A stretch of DNA of 64,000 bases from Tubiluchus corallicola (Eukaryota; Priapulida; Priapulimorpha; Priapulimorphida; Tubiluchidae): contig JAQGDQ010000704.1 of the NCBI GenBank assembly GCA_030141605.1, positions 28,501 to 92,500 of the forward strand, in the 5' to 3' direction. Under the pieces are notes generated by a model. The model did not search any database, was not told the origin of the DNA, and worked only from the letters and a program-made list of their open reading frames with translations. The position numbers and the translations under genes were made by a program. This document shows positions 56,232 through 64,000 of this stretch, in pieces (position 1 is the first letter of the stretch; each line of letters begins with the position of its first letter).

Positions 56232-56435
56232 GAGAATACGACAGCAAATCGGAGTTTGCTCAGTACATCGCCGCGGCAACGCTAGAGTCGTTAGACAACA
56301 GTACGGGCATCCTTCGCGTGTGGTTTCTGCTGCTGGAAGGATTGACCGGTGCCGTGGTCACCTGTCCGCGAGTGTACCAACCTCATACGCTGGAACTGCT
56401 GTTTACTCTACTAAAGTCTGTAGCTGAAGAACCTG
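56232..56435 (+). CDS. ARFGEF3: ARFGEF3 exon (VWFLLLEGLTGAVVTCPRVY segment)
   Basis: This 204-nt exon has acceptor ATTTTGTCCTAG and donor GTATGC. It encodes (G)EYDSKSEFAQYIAAATLESL, then ILRVWFLLLEGLTGAVVTCP and ends KSVAEEP(G). Vertebrate ARFGEF3 has LIEVWIILLEQLTAAVSNCPRQHQPPTLDLLFELL; here PRVYQPHTLELLFTLL. Strong family match. Confidence 0.94.
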
Positions 56436-56692
56436 GTATGCAAAAGTAGACATAGGAAGAGTTTGCTGACTTTATGTATTATTTTTTCCATGTGTGCTTG
56501 CAAACGAAAGTTAAAATTGTGGTTTTGATGTATATATGTAAAAGTTAGAAAACTGAAACACTACTACTAGAGTATGTATGTACAAAATTGGCATTATGTA
56601 TATTCTTGTTATTGTAAATTTATATTTTGTAAACGAACCCCTGCAAATAGAGGGGAAACAATGTATTTATTGTTTATTAAAGACTTATAATA

Positions 56693-56906
<214 letters not shown>

Positions 56907-56940
56907 AGTCTCTGTTTAATCCAGGTGTGCTTGCTTGCAG

Positions 56941-57114
56941 GTGTGCGGTTTGCTGTTTACTGCATCAACCATCTGCTGCTGCCGATGCTGCAGGGCTGGC
57001 TTCGTCGCAACTCCCAAATCAACGGATTCTGGGAGAGTTCGGTGACGACTAATTTTAAGCAAAGTTTTGGCATGTGTACCGACATCGTGGTGAAGTTTGT
57101 CACTTCATACACCG
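56941..57114 (+). CDS. ARFGEF3: ARFGEF3 exon (RFAVYCINHLLLPMLQGWLR segment)
   Basis: This 174-nt exon has acceptor CTTGCTTGCAG and donor GTAAGT. It encodes (G)VRFAVYCINHLLLPMLQGW through TSYT(G). Vertebrate ARFGEF3 has FGIYAVVHLLLPVMSVWLRRS and later NFKHAIGLSCELVV; here NFKQSFGMCTDIVV. Confidence 0.93.
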
Positions 57115-57184
57115 GTAAGTAATACAACAACTTTATTGTGTTCATTTTAACGCATTGCTTGTGAGTATGACGAACCTAGCCACT

Positions 57185-57675
57185 GGGGGGGGGGGGGAGG
57201 CAAGCCAGCCCAACTCAGTGCCTGTCCCAAGCCCGGATAAATAGGCAGGGTTAGCGTCAGGAAGGGCATCCGCCTGTAAAAACTGCGCCAAAACCTTCTA
57301 TGAATGAGCCGGTGAGATTTAAAGGTAAAGTCCACAAAGAAGTGGTCAGACCCGCTCTAATCTGTGGGCTGGAAGCAGCTTCTCTAAAGAAGACCGAAGA
57401 GAAGAAAATGGGTGTGGTGAGATGAGGATGTTGAGATGGATGGTGGGAATAACAAGAAGAGATAAAATTAGAAATAATAATATGAGAGGAACAGTAAAAG
57501 TAGTGGAAGTCTCGCAAGATTGCGATGGTATGGCCACCTGAAAAGAAGAGTCGGTGAAGATCATGTGGGAAGGGAAGACATAAATGAAGAGATGGTCAAC
57601 AACAGGAATGCGTGGAGAAGACTCATTCACAACGGCGACCCTGAATAGGGAAAAGCTGGGAAGAAGAAGAAGAAG
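57185..57675 (+). mobile_element. Non-LTR retrotransposon (RTE-like) 3' remnant
   Basis: Starts near a run of G, with GGAAGGGCATCCGCCTGTAAA at about 57259. Frames on + broken by frameshifts give KVHKEVVRPALICGLEA, MRMLRWMVGITRRDKIRN and RWYGHLKRR.GEDHVGRED, then NAWRRLIHNGDPE. These are the usual C-terminal blocks of RTE-type LINE proteins (MLRWMCGVTR, RWYGHVMRR, WRRLI). It ends in a GAAGAAGAAG tail. Confidence 0.85.
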
Positions 57676-57969
57676 AAGCTTGTGAGTATGACAAGTGTCA
57701 AACACCATTGGCAAGGTGTTGCTTACACTTTCTACACTGCAGTGGTTTGTTGCAGTGCTTGGCCGAGTTTGAGAAAGTTTCTAATAAAACACTGCATGTG
57801 AGAAAAGACAGTCTTCTCACTTCTTTCACATCAGTTTTAGCTTGGGACGTTTCTCTATATCCATTTTGTAGTGATTGTGTAGTTCAGGGACTAATGCTGC
57901 GCTCTTGCTTAGGAAATATGAATAATTTCGCAAAAAAGTGTTTATTATTGGAATCCATTGATTGCAAAT

Positions 57970-58690
57970 CGTGATGATGATGGTGATGGTGATGGTGTTG
58001 GTGGTGGTGATGATGATGATGACGACGACGATGACGATTACTATGATGATGACGGACAACATCGAGGCCGCGGACCAGAACTTTAACTACAATGATGATG
58101 ATGATGTTGATGGTGAAGGTGATGGTGATGGTGATGGTGATGATGTTGATGATGATGATGACGACGACGATGACGATTACTATGATGATGATGGAAAACA
58201 TCGAGGCCGCGGACCAGAACTTTAACTACAATGATGATGATGATGTTGATGTTGATGGTGAAGGTGATGGTGATGGTGATGGTGATGATGTTGATGATGA
58301 TGATGACGACGACGATGACGATTACTATGATGATGATGGAAAACATCGAGGCCGCGGACCAGAACTTTAACAACAATGATGATGATGATGCTGATGGTGA
58401 TGGTGATGGTGATGGTGAAGGTGATGGTGATAATGGTGTTGTTGATGGTGATGATGTTGATGATGATGATGATGATGATGATGACGATGACCACGATGAT
58501 GACGGGCAACATCGACGACGCGGACCAGAACTATAACAACAATGATGATGATGGTGATGGTGATGGTGATAATGGTATTGTTGATGTTGATGATGACGAC
58601 GACAATGGCGATTACTACTACGATGATGACGGCAACATCGAGGACGGGACCAGAACTATAACAACAATGATGACGACGACAACGGTCTCT
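57970..58690 (+). repeat. About 140 bp GATGGT-rich minisatellite, five units
   Basis: Long GAT/GGT/GAC runs alternate with a fixed tag ACATCGAGGCCGCGGACCAG. On + several frames read as Asp/Gly-rich peptides ending GKHRGRGPEL, but stops follow each tag, so coding is unlikely. Confidence 0.93.
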
Positions 58691-58813
58691 TAGTAAATAA
58701 TGTAACCCATAAATTTTTTGGCAATGCAGTGCGTTGGTATAAGTTGTTGTAAAACTCTTTAATTTATCAATTGATTAGTTTGTTAATTAATTAGAGTATC
58801 GTGTGTTCTGCAG

Positions 58814-58928
58814 ATGCTTCCACTGAAGTCAGTATTTCGTTCATGTTAAAGCAACTCTTGGATGTGGCAGTCGAGTGCATAGCTCAACCTGCTGAGTCTA
58901 TTTCACGCCTAGGATGCTCGTGCCTCAG
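58814..58928 (+). CDS. ARFGEF3: ARFGEF3 exon (MLKQLLDVAVECIAQPAESI segment)
   Basis: This 115-nt exon has acceptor GTTCTGCAG and donor GTAAATC. It encodes (D)ASTEVSISFMLKQLLDVAVE through ISRLGCSCL(R). Vertebrate ARFGEF3 has MLKDLFELLVACVAKPTETISRVGCSCIR. Clear match, split Arg codon to 59110. Confidence 0.94.
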
Positions 58929-58984
58929 GTAAATCTGCTGGGTTTCTGCTAGTCCGTATCCTCTCAGATTCCATCGCAGGTTAT

Positions 58985-59085
58985 ATGTAAAGTAAGTCCT
59001 CGCTTAACGTCACCCCTTTTAGCGACGTTTAATTTACAAGTTTTATTGGTATGTGAAACGAAAAATTGTGTCGTTTTAACCACGA
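58985..59085. repeat. Partial MITE end (CGCTTAACGACG family)
   Basis: GTAAAGTAAGTCCTCGCTTA, then ACGTCACC, AGCGACGTTT and GTGTCGTTTTAACCACG resemble the ends of 22501-23222. It lies within 25-125 bp of the next acceptor. Confidence 0.65.
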
Positions 59086-59109
59086 ACGTTTATTTCTTGC
59101 CCGTTTCAG

Positions 59110-59338
59110 ACATTTGTTATTATCAGCCGGGCAGCACTGCACTCCGTCAATGTGGGACGTCATCAGTCGTTCTTTACTGCGCGCTTTTCACGTGACGTTG
59201 CACAGCCTGAAGCTGCTGATGTCCTGTTTCCATGCCAACAGCGACAACTACTACGGCGACGTGGGGCACGTGAAGGTGGCAGCACGGCGGGACTGTCGGC
59301 AGGCAGACGCCGAGAGGTTGTATAAACTTTCTCAGCAG
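59110..59338 (+). CDS. ARFGEF3: ARFGEF3 exon (HLLLSAGQHCTPSMWDVISR segment)
   Basis: This 229-nt exon has acceptor GCCCGTTTCAG and donor GTTCGTAG (weak, GT TCG). It encodes (R)HLLLSAGQHCTPSMWDVI, LLMSCFHANSDNYYGD and ends RLYKLSQQ. Vertebrate ARFGEF3 has YVLVTAGPVFTEEMWRLACC, LLGCFHSGTESFSGEG and ends AMAQQ. Phase 1 nt in, 0 out. Confidence 0.93.
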
Positions 59339-59419
59339 GTTCGTAGTTTCGTGACGTTTTTGTCATCTCATTTTTTTGTATTTAGCTGTTGTAGTAGGTA
59401 CCATATAGTAAACTTACGC

Positions 59420-60590
59420 TTAATAGAATCAGTCACCTAATTGAGTCAAAAACATCTAGTATGGGCCACTCCTTTTCACGTGTATGAAAACTGTCGATAA
59501 TTGACTCTGGCAACTCCGCATAATTGACTCAGAAACATCTAGTACAAGCCACGCCTATTCAAACGTATATGAAAACTGTCGATAATTGACTCAAATAACT
59601 CTGCATAATTGACTCAGAAACATCTAGTACAATCACTCCTATTCAAACGTATGTGAAGACTGTCGATAATTGACTCAAATAACTTTGCATAATTGACTCA
59701 GAAACATCTAGTACAAGCCACTCCTATTCAAATGTATGTGAAAACTGTCGACAATTGACTCTAGCAACTCCGCATAATTGACTCAAAAACATCTAGTACG
59801 GGCCACTCCTATTCAAACGTATGTGAAAACTGTCGACAATTGACTCTAGCAACTCCACATAATTGACTCAAAACATCTAGTACGGGCCACTCCTATTCAA
59901 ATGTATGTGAAAACTGTCGACAATTGACTCTAGCAACTCCACATAATTGACTCAAAAGCATCTAGTACGGGCCACTCCTAATCAAATGTATATGAAAACT
60001 GTCGATAATTGACTCTGGCAACTCCACATAATTGACTCAAAAACATCTAGTACGGGCCACTCCTATTCAAACGTATATGAAAACTGTCGATAATTGACTC
60101 ACATAACTCTGCATAAGTGACTCAAAAACATCTAGTACGGGCCACTCCTATTCAAACGTATATGAAAACTGTCGACAATTGACTCAAGCAACTCCGCATA
60201 ATTGACTCAAAAACATCTAGTACGGGCCACTCCTAATCAAATGTATATGAAAACTGTCGACAATTGACTCAAATAACTTTGCATAGTTGACTCAAAAACA
60301 TCTAGTACGGGCCACTCCTAATCAAATGTATATGAAAACTGTCGACAATTGATTTAAATAACTTCGCATAATTGTCTCAAAAGCATCTAGTACGGACCAC
60401 TCCTAATCAAATGTATATGAAAACTGTCGACAATTGACTCAAATAACTTTGCATAGTTGACTCAAAAACGTCTAGTACAGGCCTATCCTATTCACGTGCA
60501 TGAAAACTGTCGACAATTGACTCTGGCAACTCCGCATAATTGACTCAAAAACATCTAGTACTGACCACTCCTATTCAAACGTTCCTTTAG
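59420..60590 (+). repeat. About 84 bp minisatellite after a splice donor, about 13 units
   Basis: Units hold AAACATCTAGTACGGGCCAC, TCCTATTCAAACGTATATG, AAAACTGTCGACAATTGACTC and CAACTCCGCATAATTGACTC. It starts about 80 nt after the donor at 59338. The unit is homologous to an internal piece of the hAT MITE at 18950-19468 (19160-19250). Confidence 0.94.
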
Positions 60591-60814
60591 ACGGAGTACT
60601 GCAAAAACCCACGAAATAGCGAAAGTACCGCGATAAATATTTTACATTAATATTTTTGAAAACCCGCGAAACAGAGAAAGTACCGCGTAAACGAACCATG
60701 AAGTAGTAATGCTTGTTAAGTTGTATCTTAAGCCGAGCATGACTGAATTCGTGTCATCCTGGAATGTTGATTCTGCAGCCTTTTCCCATAATGCTGCTAT
60801 TCTTGTTGTTACAG

Positions 60815-60945
60815 GTATTTTTGCTCGACACGCAGAGATTAAATCAGGGTCGAATTGATGACATGGACGATAGTAGATCATTCATCTTCTTGCTTTATCC
60901 ACCGGATGCGGATAATCTTCTCAATGTTGAGAAATTCATCGTCAG
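60815..60945 (+). CDS. ARFGEF3: ARFGEF3 exon, last visible (VFLLDTQRLNQGRIDDMDDS)
   Basis: This 131-nt exon has acceptor CTTGTTGTTACAG and donor GTTAGAAACG. It encodes VFLLDTQ and ends NVEKFIV(R). Vertebrate ARFGEF3 has QQ-VFMLDTQ followed by a variable stretch with ELPPDE; here LYPPDA. Phase 0 in, 2 nt out. The following exon is not found before 64000, so the gene continues beyond the window. Confidence 0.9.
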
Positions 60946-61048
60946 GTTAGAAACGATTCGTTTGTTTATGTCACAAATGCAAGGTTTTCCCATTATAAGG
61001 TCTACGTCTTTTATTAAAGGAACGGAGTACCCAATTTTAGACCATATC

Positions 61049-61514
61049 TTAACCCTTTCAGTCCCAAATTATTTTTTTAACAAGAAAAATTTTTGGCTTG
61101 GTACTTTTGTTCAGTATGTCCATCTTGTTTACACATAGTAATTATTTTTTTCTACCTGTGCCCGCGTGCTAAATATAGCCTGTATCCCACGGGATACATT
61201 GGGATTCAATGGAAGCATAAAATGTGCTTCATTTTGCAACTGCTGATCATTTTTTAAAGTATTTAAGACATTCAGTATGCATGCTATGCTGATCTGTACA
61301 AAGTCGTCTCTAAAGTACTGTACCTTGCGCAGTTTTTTATGCTATGTAGATGTTCTAGTTTGCCATTTTATCACCATTTTTAGTCTATTGTTATTGGCTT
61401 AAATCAAAATAACTATTAACAGATCAAATAACTGTCAGTTTTAAAATTTTATTAATTTTAAAGGCAGAAAATATTCTCGTTTCCCAGGGGATACAACGGG
61501 TATGAAAGTGTTAA
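61049..61514. mobile_element. piggyBac-like MITE (TTAA ends)
   Basis: TTAA at 61049-61052 is followed by CCCTTTCAGTCCC. At the other end CGGGTATGAAAGTG precedes TTAA at 61511-61514. The inverted ends match at about 10 of 13 positions. TTAA target sites and CCCTTT-like termini are typical of piggyBac relatives. Confidence 0.65.
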
Positions 61515-62067
61515 AATGAGCTATGGTCTCATGTATCATAAGTGCATACGCTGTTGCGAAACCTAAATCTGTGAATTTGTGAACATACAATTCGAAACTT
61601 TTGTGCTTCGTCATCACCACATTTTTTAATTTTCCAAAAGTGTGTAAAAAGTATTGCAGTTGCAAGAATTGTACCCAGTAGTGAAATTGCTAACTGCATT
61701 TGTCTACCAAGTTAACTAAGTTTCTAAGCAAGATATTATTTATATACACAACATAAATATAAATAAATAAATAATAAATATAAATAATAAATAATAAATA
61801 ATTTTATAAATAATTTTGTACTTACATGTAAGGAAATGTGTGTCAAAATGAACTGTGGTCTGAAAATTGTTCTCTTTTTTATAACTTTTTTTCAAAAAAG
61901 TATTCATAACTGGTGTACTCTTGCAGGCCATGTTCTTGTCAAGCATGCTGACCATGCTGCTGACCATGCTGCTGACCACGCTGGGTTACTCTTATACCAG
62001 CCTTCTTCTTTCTGACTTTTTGTCTGTGTTACTCTGTATGTGATCGTCGCCCTACGGTTATCGTTAT
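61515..62067. other. Intron sequence with AATAAAT-rich tract
   Basis: ATAAATAAATAATAAATA simple sequence lies at 61745-61815. At 61925-61985 ATGCTGACC is repeated (GCTGACCATGCTGCTGACC). A possible acceptor TCTTGCAG at 61926 would put the ARFGEF3 frame into a stop (TGCTGA), so I do not call an exon. Confidence 0.55.
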
Positions 62068-62623
62068 TTAAAGGAAAACCGGACGATTGTGTAAACATTA
62101 GTTCAGAATAAAGAATGCTCTAAAATATTGAAAACTACAATAGCTTTTTGTAAATCAAAGTTTAGATTAAATAATAATCACCTCGGATACTCAAATTTCG
62201 TTAAACTTTCAAAGCTACGCGCGGCTCAGTGAATCTACTAAGATTGGCAGCAGCACCTTTTTGTCACATTCACGCGGCCAATAAATACAAGGCGGTACCG
62301 TGATAACCATGATCATAAACTGCAGTGTTAGTTTCTGATGTCGTATGAGGTAGAGCCCATTTTTCGTGACATCATGCATTTAAACAGTACTGTAACACCT
62401 ATGCAAATGTGCTTGATGCGCAAGGAAGACGCCTGCCATTGCATAAACTGTGGTTAGTTTCTGACGTAAGCAATAGCAGTGTTCGGTTGCCGTTAATTAA
62501 CTTTCTAAGCTAATTATTCAAATATAAGGAACAATTGTTAACTTTTATAGGTAAGAAAATGTATATTTTGGACAGTAAATTAAAATGAGATTGAGTCTAA
62601 ACAATCGTCCGGTCTTCCTTTAA
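62068..62623. mobile_element. TTAA-type MITE, unexpanded copy
   Basis: TTAA + AGGAAAACCGGACGATTG at the left and CAATCGTCCGGTCTTCCT + TTAA at the right; 556 bp. Homologous along its length to 3652-4190, but with the terminal 86 bp block present once. Confidence 0.85.
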
Positions 62624-62984
62624 TGGCATCTCTATACCGCAGGGGCATTGTTTTTTTTTGGAATTCAAAAGGCACGGCATGGTCAAGTTTTCGTTATGCG
62701 AATGTAATTTGTTGACATTAAAAATCAGAGCAATTTAGTTAATAGTTTACTTCCAGAACAGAGATAATTATGTATTAATAATTATTTGATTTACCTTATC
62801 ATACTTAATTACACCGAAATTCAATTATTTAGCTATGTCAATTCCTTTTTAAATATAATTTTACGGCAGCCACAAACATTTGCTAGAGTATTGAGTTTTA
62901 ATTTTTCTAGTAAACTACTGAGCCACTACTTTCGCAAACTTTGTTTGTTGGCTTTTTTACTGTGAATGATTAAAAATATGTGTG

Positions 62985-63775
62985 TTTGCTTGGCAAAAAC
63001 GTCCATCAGTCAGCAATTAAGCTTTTCTAGTTATTCACATATCCTGAATCTCCATTTCATGAGGATCATTTTTGATACCAAGTTCATCGCTCTATGTTAT
63101 TTCTAAGCTGAGATAATCCACATTGAAGTTGAGGTGCGTTTGTGTGAACTTGCATAGGAAAGTTGACCATAAGTCGGCAATTAAGCTTTAGTTATTCATA
63201 TATCCTGAATCTCCATTTCATGAGGATCATTTTTGATACCAAGTTCATCGCTCTATGTTATTTCTAAGCTGAGATAATCCACATTGAAGTTGAGGTGCAG
63301 GCTGCACACTGAAAAACATAATCTTGAGAAAATCACTGTTAAAGTCAGCCATTGTTTTTTGTCGCGTCTCTACAAAACACTTAGCAACCGCACAAATGTT
63401 GGTTGCTATGGGCTTTGCAAGAGCACGTTGAAGTTATGTTTAAATTCAGTAGATGGCTCTTCCTGACGAATATCTGGGCCTGGCAACAGAAAAAAATGAA
63501 GCAAAATGACTGCTTCCACGAGCTACTATTAGAGTTTGAAAATACAAGTTTTTTTACAATTGCAGCACTAGTTTCTAGACAGAAAAGTGGGTAGGAGGTC
63601 ATAACATTAAATGTTTAGTATTTCGTGAACATTTTCTTGATAATTTGATGCTAGAATATGAAATTTCAATATATTTAGCACTTGTTTGATAAAAAAACAA
63701 AAAATTGACATTTTACCAAATTTTTGGTGTATTCTACTTTGAAGGATCGTAACTTAGTTCTAGTTATGCGTCGTA
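62985..63775. repeat. Foldback-like dispersed repeat, third copy
   Basis: Diverged copy of 50945-52085, with two units of the TCCTGAATCTCCATTTCATG block and a body corresponding to 51572-52030. Shared words: TTGAAGTTGAGGTGCAGGCT, CAAAACACTTAGCAACCG. The conserved 60-73 codon frames on both strands are not better preserved than the flanking sequence. Confidence 0.72.
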
Positions 63776-64000
63776 GAATGAAAATAAAAGTGCATTTATT
63801 GCTTTAAAAGGAGGATTGAAAAGAACTTTACTGCATTAAACTACTTTCACTGAAAGCAATAGTTTAATGGAGCCACTTTACAAAAAACTATCGTCTCTTT
63901 GCTTTGCTGAACAGGGTACGTTCTGCTGGCTCAATAAAACAGCGCCTAAATAAAGGCCTAACAAAATCGTTGTATAATCCAGCATTTTGCAACAGCAATT
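63776..64000. other. Unassigned intron sequence at the window end
   Basis: No gene, repeat end or RNA recognised. Confidence 0.4.

Noticed and set aside
57962-58536. Asp-rich 87-101 codon frames as acidic proteins
   Set aside because: Each arises from a GATGGT satellite unit and stops after every tag; no splice or promoter context.
61926-62020. Candidate next ARFGEF3 exon after TCTTGCAG
   Set aside because: In the required phase the frame hits TGA within eight codons, and the sequence is a GCTGACCAT repeat.

Overview
This is nuclear DNA of an animal. It has a multi-exon gene with GT-AG introns, an intronless seven-transmembrane receptor, a fragment of metazoan-type 18S rRNA, many short inverted-repeat transposons (MITEs), LINE and tRNA-SINE remnants, and dense mini- and microsatellites. 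No bacterial or viral gene is visible. The phylum cannot be fixed from inspection. The intron density and repeat content suit a marine invertebrate or non-vertebrate deuterostome, but this is only an impression; a search with the 18S V4 segment would settle it.

The dominant architecture is a giant inverted duplication. Positions 1 to about 27,119 (left arm) are the reverse complement of about 29,918 to 52,744 (right arm), around a 2.8 kb single-copy spacer. Outer positions pair as x + y = about 52,745 and inner ones as x + y = about 56,340. The 3.6 kb shift comes from left-only DNA (a 510 bp hAT MITE, a 512 bp segment, a 1.75 kb block) plus longer tandem arrays on the left. Coding sequence in the arms is almost identical, so the duplication is either very recent or two haplotypes joined head to head in the assembly.

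The main gene is an ARFGEF3 (BIG3) orthologue, related to the large Sec7-family Arf exchange factors. The right copy runs on + from 31,275 to 60,945 in 14 exons whose splice phases all match, and continues past the window. The left copy runs on - from the spacer exon (28,885) leftward to 1,907 in 9 exons; one of these, at 6,357-6,510, carries a 1-nt frameshifting deletion. The spacer exon exists once and only on -, so the right copy has no visible 5' partner.

Inside the largest intron, antisense to ARFGEF3 and present in both arms, lie a rhodopsin-class GPCR gene and, abutting its 5' side, an antisense 18S rRNA pseudogene of about 955 bp.

Introns are filled with tandem arrays, four of which start 0-80 nt downstream of a splice donor. 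One array is built from the exon-intron junction itself, so every unit carries a 5' splice-site consensus. Several other arrays are amplified ends of MITEs. Right of the palindrome (52,745-64,000) are a tRNA-derived SINE, further ARFGEF3 exons, CA and CT microsatellites, a LINE 3' remnant, an Asp-codon-like GATGGT satellite, an 84 bp array and TTAA-type MITEs.
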